From Actinomycetota bacterium (GTDB lineage: Bacteria; Actinomycetota; Thermoleophilia; Solirubrobacterales; JACPNS01), in contig JACQZY010000013.1 of assembly GCA_016213645.1 (NCBI GenBank), positions 354,682 through 418,681 of the forward strand: a stretch of 64,000 nucleotides of DNA, written 5' to 3'. The translations under genes were made by a program, and so were the position numbers. The notes beneath the pieces are model-generated. The model did no database searches, was not told the DNA's origin, and saw only the letters and a program-made list of their open reading frames with translations. Positions within the stretch are counted from its first letter, which is position 1; every line of letters begins with the position of its first letter. Positions 16,571-27,009 of this stretch are shown piece after piece.

Positions 16571-19500
16571 ATGCCAGACGATCAGTCTTCGCCTGGGTCT
16601 CCGCAGGACCCGGCAAACGCCCATTCCACAGATCAGGCACCACCGGCCGGCGAGCCGGAGGCGACTCTGAAGCCGATCGGCGCGTCCACTCCCGGCCAGT
16701 GGCCGGAGGCGCCCGATGACCCGGCGATCGAACTTCCGGGCGGTGGTCAATATCCCGACGACATATTCGGTGTCGCCACCGGCGACGAGACGCCCGTGTC
16801 ATTTCCCGGAGACGCGATCGCCGGAGGTTTGGCAGATGTCGAGTACGCGCAACCCGGCGAAACGATGGCGCCGCTGCCACCACCGGCAGAGCTGCAGGAC
16901 CTGGCTGACGTCTCAATCGACCCGCTGCCGGTAGCCGACGACACACCGGTCACACCGATTGCCGACGCGGGCGGCGACATGTTTTCAGTCGATGACCTGA
17001 TGGACGAACCCGCTTCGGCGCCGGCCGGGGGCGACATGTTCTCGGTTGACGAACTGATGGACGAACCCGCCGCCGAGGCGCCCGCGCAGGCGCAGACCCC
17101 GGCTCCATTGCAGGCCCCGGAGCCCCTGGCGATGCCGGACGCCGTCTTCGAACCGCCGCCGGTTCAGCAGCCGGAGTACGACGCGACGATCACGCCCGAG
17201 CCGCTTGGCGTCCCCGAATCGCTCGACGTCCCCGAATCGCTTGGCGTCCCCGAACCGCTCGACGTCCCCGAACCGCTTGCGATGGAACCGCCGGCCGCCG
17301 AACCGCCGGCCGCGGTCGAGCCGCTTGCCGTGGAGCCGTTGGTCGCGCCGGAACCGGGATTGGTATTCGAACAACCGGTCGAACAGCCGCTCGCATCCGA
17401 ACCCGCGCCTGCCGCGGATCAGACCGTGCTCGGGCCTCATGGGATTACAGACAATCAAGCCGCGATGGCCGCCACCGACTTCGGTTTCGCGGACCCGTCC
17501 GCCGCGGCGCCTCAGCCGCAGGGCGGCATCGAGGAGGCCATTTTCGATCCGGTCGTAGAACCATTCACCGGAGACCAGAACGCGCCCGCACCTGCTCCGG
17601 CATTCGAACCGATGGCGGCAGAAACGCCAGAACCGCTCGCCGCACCCGCTGTTGAGCCGCTGGCGGTCGAGCCGATGATGGACGACCCACTGACGGCCGA
17701 GCCGGCGATCGACGAATTCGCCGCCGAACCCCAGTTTGCGGACGCCGCGCCACCCGAACTCGCGCAGCCGGAACCGCCCTCGGTCGTCAATCCGTACGCG
17801 CAGGAGTCCGACGAAGCCGAGGTCATCGATCCGGCGATGTCGGCGAGCGCGGCTTTCAACACTGCGCCGGAGCCGGTTGAGGCCGCGGACGCGCCCGCAA
17901 TCGTCAATCCGTACGCCCAAGCTTCCGACGAAGCCGCTGTAATCGACCCGGCGATGTCGTTTGCGAATTCGTCCACCACCGACGCGTTCGACGATCCGGT
18001 TGCCGCGACCCAGGAGGAGGATCCGTTCGTCCAGCCCACCGCCGACGATGTCTTTTCGGCCGCGCCCGGGTACGAGTCGGCTGAACCCACGGGGGCGTAT
18101 CCGACCGAACCGATGGTGGACCAATCGATGCCGCCGGCTTACGGATCGGCGATGTACGGCGACGCCTACGCCACACCTTTGCCCGCGACCGACCGTACGG
18201 TCAGCGTCGCACCGCCCGGCATGGAAGCGATGGCTCCAACCGAACTTGTGGTTGCCGGTTCAAAGAAGTCCGCCGGCAAGTCGTCGCGTGGTCGCCAAAA
18301 GAGCGGTTCGAAGGGCAAGTCCGGTAAGAGCAAGTTCGGCCGCGCCAAGCAGTCCGCGTCAGAGGCCGCCGAGGCCGACGCGCTGGCACAGGCCGCAGCG
18401 TTGGCGCAAGCCGGCGCGCCGGCGCAAGCCGCACCGCCCGTTCAGGCCGCGCCGATGCCCGGTATGCCCGCGACCGGCTACGAAAACCTGCCCGCTCCGG
18501 ACGGTCAGTTCGCGCCGCCGCCGATGACCGATCCTTACGCCGCTCCCGCTGCGTTTGAACAGCCGGTCGCCGACGCGGGTGTGTTCGCGCCACCGCCAGC
18601 CGCTCCCGCCGAGTACCCGCCGCCGCCCTTCCCGGACGCGCAGGCGACACCCGCCGCCGAAGACGTTGCCGCGATGCACGCGGCCGCTCAGCTTGCGGCG
18701 GCTGCCGCTCAGGCGGCCGACGAACCGGCCGCGGGCAAGGCGAAGCGTGGACTCAAGCTCAAGTCTTCCAAGCAATCCAAACCGACCTCCGGCAAGACGC
18801 CCAAGGCGGCCAAACAGAAGAAGGCCGCGAAGGAGCCCAAGACCGCCAAGCAGGGCAAGTCGTTTGCCGACGTACTGCTCGGCGCGGTGGAGCCCGGTCA
18901 GCGTCACAAGCTCTTCGGCATTCCGATCGGCAAGCCCGCGCCGATGCCCGGCGAAAGTCTGGACGATGGCACGGCGATGCCGGCGGCCGGACAGGTATCC
19001 ACAGAGCCCGCGGCCCCGCAGTTGCCGGTGGAACCGGCGCAGCAGGCGTTTCCGCCCGAGGGCTATCCCCCGGCTCCGGCGATTGACGCTCCCGCACCCG
19101 TCGGTTACGCGGAGCCTTCCGCCCCCGTCGGCTTCCCGGAGTCGCCGGCTCCCGTCGTCGCGCCGCCGGCAGCATTTGCACCGCCGCCCGTTGAAGGCGC
19201 ACCTGCTGCCGATGGATACGCCATGCCACCGGCGGCCGCTCAACCTCCCGCGGGATGGAGCGGAGTTCCCGCTGCGCCCCCCGTCGCCGACGAAGCCGGT
19301 GCAGGCGCCGAGGTGATCGAGTCCGTGGAAGCCACGGCGCACGCGCGTGGCAAGGGCAAGCGTGGCTTGACCAAGAAAGCCTCCAAGCAGCCGAAGGTGA
19401 AGGCCAACAAGGCGCCAAAGGCGGCCAAGCAGAAGAAGGCCGCGAAGGAGCCCAAGGCCGCCAAGCAGGGCAAGTCGTTTGCCGACGTACTGCTCGGCGC

Positions 19501-20869
19501 GGTGGAGCCCGGTCAGCGTCACAAGCTCTTCGGCATTCCGATCGGCAAGCCCGCGCCGATGCCCGGCGAAAGTCTGGACGATGGCGCGGCGATGCCGGCG
19601 GCCGGACAGGTATCGACAGAGCCCGCGGCCCCGCCGTTGCCGGTGGAACCGGCGCAGCAGGCGTTTACGCCCGAGAACTACGCCCCCGCTCCCCCCGCTG
19701 ACGCGCCGCCGCAGCCGCCCGCCGCCTGGCCGCCGCCGCAACAGAGTGCTCCGCCCGCCGCGCCTGAGCCACCGCCACCGCCCGTCGCGCCACCGGCGCC
19801 GTCGGACGATCACGCGGCGACTTACGCACCGGCCGCCGCGGCACCGTACGCGTATCCCGAAACGCCGGCTACGCCTCCGGCAGTGGCGCAACCGGTCGCG
19901 CCCGCGGACGCAATGGTCGCCCACGCGCCGATCTCGCCGGAATCACCGCAATTCCAGCCTTCGGCGCAGCCTGAACCCAGTGGATTTCCAGCACCATCGG
20001 CGGACCAGTTCCCCGCCGCACCGGCTGACCCGTACCAGTCCCCTCCGGCCGATCAGTTCTCGGCTGCACCAGCCGACCCCTATCAGGCCCCTTCGGCTGA
20101 CCCGTACCAGTCCCCTCCGGCGGACCAGTTCCCGGCCCCTCCGGCATTTGAGACCTCACCCGCTCCCGCTTACGCTCCGGCAGCGACGGAAGCGGTCGGC
20201 GCAAACGTGGCGACGATGCAGTCGGCTCCGTCATATCTCGGCGGAGCGGCGCATACTCAGTCAGCATTCCCGGGCGGCTACTCGCCGGACTATCCCGCCG
20301 CCGCGACAGCCGGCTCCGCCGCGCTGGCAGCACAGCCCGTACCTGCCGCCGAAGCCGTTCCCGGACTTGATCCAAACGCCGATCCATCGGCGGTGGTGGA
20401 GCTCACACCAGGCGCCGCGCCCGTCTACCGGCTTGCCACCTGGCGGCAGCGTGTGTTCGCGCAACTGCTCGACAGCGTGATTGTGATCGGACTTGCGTAT
20501 CTGCTGATGAAGGTTCTCGGTGTCAACAGCGCCGATCCCGAGCAGGTACTGACGGTCGCGGGCGTCAAGGCTACGCAGGTTGGCCTGGCGATCATCGCGA
20601 TAACCATCTACCAAGCTGGTCTGGTGGCATACAACCGCGGCCAGACAATCGGTAAGAAGCTGATGAAGATCCGTGTCATGCGGGCCGACGGCAAGCGGAT
20701 GGACTTGGTGTTCGGCATGGCTCGTGAAACGCTGCTGAAGGGCGTGCTCATATCGATCACGCTGGGAATCTTCGGGATCGTGGACGCGATCTGGCCGCTG
20801 ATCGACAAGCAGGGTCGAGCGCTTCACGACATCGTCGTTAAATCGCGCGTGATTGATGTCAGCAAGTAG
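16571..20869 (+). CDS. giant low-complexity protein with C-terminal RDD membrane domain
   Basis: A 1432-residue protein. About 1280 residues are Pro/Ala/Glu-rich and almost certainly disordered. Only the end (about 1286-1428) is a recognisable RDD domain with two or three membrane helices (R in WRQRVFAQLLDS, D, and RGQTIGKKLMKIRVM). The N-terminal part holds nested repeats: GGDMFSVDDLMDEP twice (about 135-160), PEPLDVP-type units (about 215-240), VNPYAQESDEAEVIDPAMS twice, and PADQFPAAPADPYQ units near 1140-1190. A Lys-rich module with SFADVLLGAVEPGQRH and KLFGIPIGKPAPMPG occurs twice (about 745-830 and 950-1035). GAGGTGG lies 5 nt before ATG 16571. The RDD function is unknown; the tail could be a scaffold. 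Confidence 0.85.
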   Translation: MPDDQSSPGSPQDPANAHSTDQAPPAGEPEATLKPIGASTPGQWPEAPDDPAIELPGGGQYPDDIFGVATGDETPVSFPGDAIAGGLADVEYAQPGETMAPLPPPAELQDLADVSIDPLPVADDTPVTPIADAGGDMFSVDDLMDEPASAPAGGDMFSVDELMDEPAAEAPAQAQTPAPLQAPEPLAMPDAVFEPPPVQQPEYDATITPEPLGVPESLDVPESLGVPEPLDVPEPLAMEPPAAEPPAAVEPLAVEPLVAPEPGLVFEQPVEQPLASEPAPAADQTVLGPHGITDNQAAMAATDFGFADPSAAAPQPQGGIEEAIFDPVVEPFTGDQNAPAPAPAFEPMAAETPEPLAAPAVEPLAVEPMMDDPLTAEPAIDEFAAEPQFADAAPPELAQPEPPSVVNPYAQESDEAEVIDPAMSASAAFNTAPEPVEAADAPAIVNPYAQASDEAAVIDPAMSFANSSTTDAFDDPVAATQEEDPFVQPTADDVFSAAPGYESAEPTGAYPTEPMVDQSMPPAYGSAMYGDAYATPLPATDRTVSVAPPGMEAMAPTELVVAGSKKSAGKSSRGRQKSGSKGKSGKSKFGRAKQSASEAAEADALAQAAALAQAGAPAQAAPPVQAAPMPGMPATGYENLPAPDGQFAPPPMTDPYAAPAAFEQPVADAGVFAPPPAAPAEYPPPPFPDAQATPAAEDVAAMHAAAQLAAAAAQAADEPAAGKAKRGLKLKSSKQSKPTSGKTPKAAKQKKAAKEPKTAKQGKSFADVLLGAVEPGQRHKLFGIPIGKPAPMPGESLDDGTAMPAAGQVSTEPAAPQLPVEPAQQAFPPEGYPPAPAIDAPAPVGYAEPSAPVGFPESPAPVVAPPAAFAPPPVEGAPAADGYAMPPAAAQPPAGWSGVPAAPPVADEAGAGAEVIESVEATAHARGKGKRGLTKKASKQPKVKANKAPKAAKQKKAAKEPKAAKQGKSFADVLLGAVEPGQRHKLFGIPIGKPAPMPGESLDDGAAMPAAGQVSTEPAAPPLPVEPAQQAFTPENYAPAPPADAPPQPPAAWPPPQQSAPPAAPEPPPPPVAPPAPSDDHAATYAPAAAAPYAYPETPATPPAVAQPVAPADAMVAHAPISPESPQFQPSAQPEPSGFPAPSADQFPAAPADPYQSPPADQFSAAPADPYQAPSADPYQSPPADQFPAPPAFETSPAPAYAPAATEAVGANVATMQSAPSYLGGAAHTQSAFPGGYSPDYPAAATAGSAALAAQPVPAAEAVPGLDPNADPSAVVELTPGAAPVYRLATWRQRVFAQLLDSVIVIGLAYLLMKVLGVNSADPEQVLTVAGVKATQVGLAIIAITIYQAGLVAYNRGQTIGKKLMKIRVMRADGKRMDLVFGMARETLLKGVLISITLGIFGIVDAIWPLIDKQGRALHDIVVKSRVIDVSK
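18803..19060 (+). repeat. 258-bp intragenic direct repeat, copy 1
   Basis: Nearly identical to 19418-19675 (offset 615 nt, exactly 205 codons), with only a handful of mismatches. It encodes the Lys-rich module of the giant RDD protein. Confidence 0.95.
19418..19675 (+). repeat. 258-bp intragenic direct repeat, copy 2
   Basis: Second copy. The very high nucleotide identity, including third codon positions, means a recent duplication or ongoing gene conversion. Confidence 0.95.
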
Positions 20870-20920
20870 CGCAGCGATCGCGGCCGCCCGGACGACGCGG
20901 CTTTCCCCTTCGCCCGTCAC

Positions 20921-20926
20921 TATGCT
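20921..20926 (+). promoter_or_regulatory. -10-like TANNNT box, leaderless RDD gene
   Basis: TATGCT, 6 nt before ATG 20933. Confidence 0.5.
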
Positions 20927-20932
20927 GGCGAC

Positions 20933-22045
20933 ATGAATTGGCAGCCGCCTGCAGGCCCGGGACCAGGGCAATGGCCGCCCCAGGCAGCGCCCGTTCCGGC
21001 GGGCTACGCCCCGGCGGGACCCGTATATGAACTTTCCGGCTGGTGGCGCCGCGTCGGCGCGGTCTTCATCGACGGAATAATCGTCGGAGTGATCGCGGGC
21101 ATTCTCGCGGTCCCGCTCGGAGGATGGCAACGGGCCGACTACTACGCCGATAGTGGAAACACCAGCTTCAATTTCCAGTTGAACGGCATCGGCATGCTGA
21201 TTTGGCTGGTGGTGTTCGTCGTTGTCGTACCGTTGGTGATGTCGCGCAACAACGGTCGCACGATCGGCAAGATGGCGACCGGCATCCGGGTGGTGCGCGA
21301 AGACGGCCGCGATGTCGACTTTGGTTTTGCGCTGTTTCGTGAGCTGGTGATCAAGGAGCTGCTGTTCCAGGTTGTCGCGATTATCACCCTGGGCATTGCG
21401 ACTTTGCTCAACTACCTCTGGCCGCTCTGGGATTCGCAGCACTGCGCGCTGCACGACAAAATCGTGAAGTCGCGTGTTGTGCGCATGGAGGCGTCGGGCG
21501 CCGCCGCCGCCGTGTGGCCGCAACCGGCCGCCTATGGCGCACCACCGATGCAGCCAATGGGTGGCGTCCCGGCGGCGCCGTATCCACCCGCTGATCCGTT
21601 CGCCCAGCCCGCGCCGCCGCCTCCCGATCCCTTTGCCCGGCCCGCGGCGCCCGCTCCGGACCCGTTCGCTCAGCCGCTCCCGCCCCATTCTCCAGCGCCG
21701 CCTCCAGCGCCTCCTCCTCCGGCGCCCGCCTCTCCCGCTCAGCCCACCGCACCGCCGATGGCACCGCCCGCGGCACCAGCACCGCCCACCGCACCGCCCG
21801 TGGCTCCTCAGCCGCCCGCGCCACCGGCCGCACCACCCATGGCACCGCCGCCTCCCTCACCTGCTCCGCCCGCCGTTCCGCCACCGGTACCGCCGCCACC
21901 CGCCGTTCCGCCTCAGCAGGCCCCCATGCAGCCACCGCCGATGGCTCCACCGCAACCACCACCTCCGCAACCACCACCGGCGAGCCCGCCGCAGTACCAG
22001 CCGCCGCCCGGTTTCGAGAATCCGGTTCCAGAGTCCGACGACTGA
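20933..22045 (+). CDS. RDD-domain membrane protein with proline-rich tail
   Basis: A 370-residue protein arranged opposite to its neighbour: a short Pro/Gly N-terminus (1-28), an RDD domain (about 31-185) with R39-type start (GWWRRVGAVFIDGIIVGVIAG), a second membrane helix near 85-105, NNGRTIGKMATGIRVV, and HDKIVKSRVV at its end, then about 180 residues of almost pure Pro/Ala. The adjacent giant gene ends 63 nt upstream, so the two RDD proteins are neighbours and likely paralogues by domain duplication. Function unknown. It converges with purA, which ends at 22084. Confidence 0.88.
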   Translation: MNWQPPAGPGPGQWPPQAAPVPAGYAPAGPVYELSGWWRRVGAVFIDGIIVGVIAGILAVPLGGWQRADYYADSGNTSFNFQLNGIGMLIWLVVFVVVVPLVMSRNNGRTIGKMATGIRVVREDGRDVDFGFALFRELVIKELLFQVVAIITLGIATLLNYLWPLWDSQHCALHDKIVKSRVVRMEASGAAAAVWPQPAAYGAPPMQPMGGVPAAPYPPADPFAQPAPPPPDPFARPAAPAPDPFAQPLPPHSPAPPPAPPPPAPASPAQPTAPPMAPPAAPAPPTAPPVAPQPPAPPAAPPMAPPPPSPAPPAVPPPVPPPPAVPPQQAPMQPPPMAPPQPPPPQPPPASPPQYQPPPGFENPVPESDD

Positions 22046-22083
22046 GCGGACGCGCGGTCTGCCCGCGCTGCCGAATCAGTCGT

Positions 22084-23430
<1,347 letters not shown>

Positions 23431-24228
23431 TCAGGCCTCGCCCGCGGCCGGTTCACGGGCGATTCGGCGGGCGGTCGGCTCGTCTTCGGCGGTGGCAAAA
23501 GGTTCCGGGCGGGCCGGATCGAACTCCACACGCCGGTCGCTGCCGTAGAGCGGCAGGGCGTCACCGCACATCTCCATCAGGCGCGAAACGGTGCGCTCGC
23601 CGATCTGACGGCGCAGGTCGTCGATCCCGAGGTTTGTGGTGATCATCACGGCGCGGCCGTCTTCGTAGCGCTCGTTGACGATCGAGTAGAGCTGTTCCAG
23701 CACCCACTCGGTCTGCTGTTCGGCGCCGACGTCGTCGAGGTGCAGCAGATCGACGGCGGTGAGTTGCTTGAACAGCTCCGCGTAGGAGCTGTCGGAGTCG
23801 GCGTCAAAGGTGTTGCGAATCTGCGCCAGCAGTCGTGGCATCGAGTAGATCGCCACGCTGTGTCCGGCCTTCAGCGCGGCTTTTGAGACGACCATCGCCA
23901 GCGTGGTTTTGCCGGTGCCGGTGTCGCCCTCAAACCAAAGCCCGCGCCCTTGGGCGAGTTGCTCGTTGATCGTACGGCAGTACTTCAGCACCGCCCGAGC
24001 GATCTCCGGGGCGAAGTTCAGCGGCCGTCCGTGGTCGGTGATCTGACGCCCATCATCGCTGATCGTGAGCCCGCCAAAGCGTCGCGGGATCGTGGTCACC
24101 AGGCCTTTGGTCCGCGCCCGGCGGATGCGCCGCGCTCGGCACTCACACGGAACGCTGTCGCCGTGCTTGTCCAGCACCCAGGTGCTGCCGCCGCACTTCG
24201 GGCAAATGAAGTCTTCGCGAGTCGCCAC
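23431..24228 (-). CDS. DnaC/DnaI-like AAA+ helicase loader
   Basis: AAA+ ATPase of 265 residues, DnaC/DnaI/IstB group. N-terminal Cys cluster CPKC (9-12) with CEC (28-30) resembles the zinc domain of DnaI. Walker A is GDTGTGKT (about 99-106), Walker B LLHLDDVG, sensor region ITTNLGIDDLR, and an arginine finger candidate RTVSRLME. The GTG start at 24228 is 2 nt after the dnaB stop, so the two are translationally linked. This points to loading of the DnaB helicase. The last 35 residues are acidic/basic and probably unstructured. Confidence 0.88.
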   Translation of the reverse strand: MATREDFICPKCGGSTWVLDKHGDSVPCECRARRIRRARTKGLVTTIPRRFGGLTISDDGRQITDHGRPLNFAPEIARAVLKYCRTINEQLAQGRGLWFEGDTGTGKTTLAMVVSKAALKAGHSVAIYSMPRLLAQIRNTFDADSDSSYAELFKQLTAVDLLHLDDVGAEQQTEWVLEQLYSIVNERYEDGRAVMITTNLGIDDLRRQIGERTVSRLMEMCGDALPLYGSDRRVEFDPARPEPFATAEDEPTARRIAREPAAGEA

Positions 24229-24230
24229 AA

Positions 24231-26852
24231 TCAGAACTCGTCAAGGTCGCCGTCATCGGCCGGCACCGGTGCGGCCGGCACGCGGTCCGGCGAGCCGCCC
24301 CCGCCGTCCTCGCGGTATCCGCGCGGCAGGTTGGAGAACTTCGGGTAGTGACTGATGAACGTAAGCGCAACGTCCTTCACCGGCCCGTTGCGGTGCTTGG
24401 ACACGATGATGTCCGCTTCGCCCGGCCGCTGCGACTCATCGCGCAGGTAGTAGTCCTCGCGGTAGATGAACGCGACAAGGTCCGCGTCCTGCTCGATTTG
24501 GCCTGAATTGTGCGTGACGATTCCGTCATTTGCGATCCAGTTGGACGGCCCCGGGACGGTGAGGTCGTACACGTCTTCGGTCCCGTCGGCGACAACTTCC
24601 TGAATCTGATCCCAGAACAGCGGGCGTTCGGTCTCTCGGAGCAGTGCGTCGTCCTTGAATAGACGCCCATAGCTGCGGAGCGTTTCTCGCGAAGGAGCAA
24701 ACTTGAAATGCGAAGTGCCGCCGTGGCTGGTGCCGCGGGCCTGTGCCATTGCCCGCTGCGAAATTGACTGAGTACGCATACTCCGCCGAACGTCGTTCCA
24801 AATCTCCGGCGGAAGAGTGTCAACGTTGGTGCTTGATTGCGCGGAATAGCGGAGATACTTGAGCAGATCGGCACCCTGCGACACTCGCGGTCCGTGCAAC
24901 CCGATCACGTCCACAAAACGCTGCTGGTAGGCGGCGCCGCTGACGATCACGTGGCACACTTCCGAGTCTCCTCGCTCGCCGGAACGATTGATTCGAGCCA
25001 CTATTCCAAGCCGCAGCAGCAGCGCCGACACGTCCTGAGCGAGTCCGAAGCTCGAAGTTGAGTAGGCGACACGAGACATTCGGCGCCCGTCGCTTCGGCT
25101 GCCGACCCAGATCGAGCCGTCGGTTGCCCAGAGGTGACGAAGCAAAAGCGCGATCTGCCGGTTTTCCAGCTGAAACACCGCGCCCGGAACGCGCTTCTCG
25201 CGGGACCGCTGGTTGAAGATGCCCAGATCTCGAAACCAGGCGTTGACGCCCGCCGGTCGCCAGCGGTTGCCGTTGCCGGAGAGATAGCTGCCGTCGCTAA
25301 TCATCTGACCAAGCAAGACGATTCGGTCGTCAGGCCATATCGCCGGCGATGTAGGCGACGGCAAGTCGGTGGCGATCGCGATCCGGTCGGCGGGGTTCAG
25401 ATCGCGAACCTCTAGCCACCCCCGGCCCGTCAGTAAACGGTGCTCGGCGGTGGCGCGAATCACACGGCCTGACCGCAGCTTGATCTTGGATACCGCCTTG
25501 CGGCCGACGCGCCAGACCAAGTCGCTGTGAGCGGCGATGATCTTGTCGTCGGCGCCAAGAGCCAATACCTCCGGCTGACTGCCGACCAATTCCGCGATCG
25601 GCACCCGGCGGCCGTCGGCAAGCCATACGAGAGTTTCGCCGGTCACGCATTCACGAAGGTCCGAGAGCTGTGGGCGGGGAGGGTGGCGGCTTTCTACGGC
25701 GCGGGAGAGCTGGGAGACGGCGATTACGGGGATGTTCAGCTCGCGGGCCAGCACCTTCAGGCCACGGCTCATCTGGCTGACCTGCTCGACGCGGCTTTCG
25801 CGCGAATCGTTGGCGCGCAGTAGTTGCAGGTAGTCCACGATCACAAGGCCCAGGCCTTCGCCGTTGACGGCCATCGCCTTGCCGTGCAGGCGACGTGCCT
25901 TTGCGCGCAGTTCGAGGATGTTGATGTCGGAGGAGTCGTCGATCCACAATGGCGCCTCGGCCAGCTCCTGCGCGGCGCGCAGCACGGCCGGCCAACGGTC
26001 CTTCTTGACCTTTCCCTTGCGCAGGGCGTCACCGTCGATCTTCGCCTGTGAGGCCACGAAACGCTGGGCAAGTTCCGTTTGTGACATCTCCAGCGAAAAC
26101 AGCGCCACGGCGTGACCGGCCAGCGCGGCGTTTTCCGCGATGTTGGTGACCAGCGCGCTCTTGCCCATCGACGGGCGTGCGGCGATGATGATCAGGTTTC
26201 CGTTCTGAAACCCGCCGGTCAATTCGTCCAGGTCGCGAAAACCGGACGGCGTGCCGGTCAGCGCCGCGCCGTCGAGCGACTGCTTCTCCAGCTTTTCCAG
26301 TTCGTCGTGCAGCACGTCGCCGATCGAGCGAAAGTCGCCGGACTGGTTGTCCTGGGCGACTTCGAACACGCGTTGCTGAGCGCGCTCAAGCAGCTCCTTG
26401 GGATCTCCCTCGCGCGTGGCGATCGACTCTTGGATCTCCTGGCTGGCGCGCAGCAGATTGCGCAGCAGCGAGTTCTCCTTGACGATCTGTCCGTACTGGC
26501 GAGTGTTGGCGATCGCGGGGATGCGTTCGACCAGTGTCTCCACGTACTCGCGACCGCCGGCTTCTTCCAACTCGCCTTGCTCGGTCAGCTGGGCCGTGAC
26601 CGTCAGCGTGTCGATCGGCTCGCTGGCCTCTTGTAGGCGGATGATCGCGCGGTAGATCAGACGGTGCCGCTGGCGATAAAAGTCGTCCGGTCGCAGGCCG
26701 ACGTCGATCAGCAGCGGGTCCAGCCAGCGCTCGGCCAGCAAGATTGCTCCGAGCACCGAGGATTCGGCCTCCAAATCGTGTGGCGGCACACCTGCCGCCG
26801 GCGCGGCGGCTGCGCGAATCGAGCCGCCTTCGGTGGTGGGGTCAATGGCCAT
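24231..26852 (-). CDS. dnaB: replicative DNA helicase DnaB with an intein
   Basis: 873-residue precursor. The N-terminal domain (about 25-130) is followed by a RecA-type motor with Walker A ARPSMGKS (225-232), Walker B GLVIVDYLQLL, and SRHPPRPQLSDLRE up to residue 401. An intein occupies C402-N782 and the helicase resumes at S783 with SGQIEQDADLVAFIYRE. The spliced protein would be 492 residues, normal for DnaB. The last 25 residues are Gly/Pro/Asp-rich. ATG 26852 has TACGGT 5 nt before it. It lies behind rplI (157 nt) and just ahead of a helicase loader. Confidence 0.96.
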   Translation of the reverse strand: MAIDPTTEGGSIRAAAAPAAGVPPHDLEAESSVLGAILLAERWLDPLLIDVGLRPDDFYRQRHRLIYRAIIRLQEASEPIDTLTVTAQLTEQGELEEAGGREYVETLVERIPAIANTRQYGQIVKENSLLRNLLRASQEIQESIATREGDPKELLERAQQRVFEVAQDNQSGDFRSIGDVLHDELEKLEKQSLDGAALTGTPSGFRDLDELTGGFQNGNLIIIAARPSMGKSALVTNIAENAALAGHAVALFSLEMSQTELAQRFVASQAKIDGDALRKGKVKKDRWPAVLRAAQELAEAPLWIDDSSDINILELRAKARRLHGKAMAVNGEGLGLVIVDYLQLLRANDSRESRVEQVSQMSRGLKVLARELNIPVIAVSQLSRAVESRHPPRPQLSDLRECVTGETLVWLADGRRVPIAELVGSQPEVLALGADDKIIAAHSDLVWRVGRKAVSKIKLRSGRVIRATAEHRLLTGRGWLEVRDLNPADRIAIATDLPSPTSPAIWPDDRIVLLGQMISDGSYLSGNGNRWRPAGVNAWFRDLGIFNQRSREKRVPGAVFQLENRQIALLLRHLWATDGSIWVGSRSDGRRMSRVAYSTSSFGLAQDVSALLLRLGIVARINRSGERGDSEVCHVIVSGAAYQQRFVDVIGLHGPRVSQGADLLKYLRYSAQSSTNVDTLPPEIWNDVRRSMRTQSISQRAMAQARGTSHGGTSHFKFAPSRETLRSYGRLFKDDALLRETERPLFWDQIQEVVADGTEDVYDLTVPGPSNWIANDGIVTHNSGQIEQDADLVAFIYREDYYLRDESQRPGEADIIVSKHRNGPVKDVALTFISHYPKFSNLPRGYREDGGGGSPDRVPAAPVPADDGDLDEF
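24507..25649 (-). mobile_element. full-length DnaB intein with LAGLIDADG endonuclease
   Basis: 381-residue intein (precursor C402-N782). Block A begins CVTGETLV, block B is TAEHRLLT with the T-x-x-H pair (T468, H471), and block G ends IVTHN before extein Ser. The two LAGLIDADG-type helices are LLGQMISDGS (about 513-522) and LLRHLWATDGS (about 570-580), so the homing endonuclease looks complete. The insertion is between RE and SGQIEQDAD of the helicase core, two residues before the well-known Synechocystis-type DnaB site (from memory). Base composition is not obviously different from its host gene. Confidence 0.93.
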
Positions 26853-27009
26853 GGCTCACCGTACCCCGCATGCGCGGCGCAGTGAACGGTCGCGTGAAGA
26901 GTTTGTGCGACCTATTCCGGAAAACGCGGACAATTTTGCGCGGCTGAACGCGCGCGAGCGTCAGCGCCACCGTGCGGCGGTCGGTCCTGCGCGCCCTGGC
27001 CACCGCCGC

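Noticed and set aside
18359..19924. 521-codon - strand frame opposite the giant RDD gene
   Set aside because: Arg/Gly-rich translation of the reverse of Pro/Ala repeats; no domain and no start signals.
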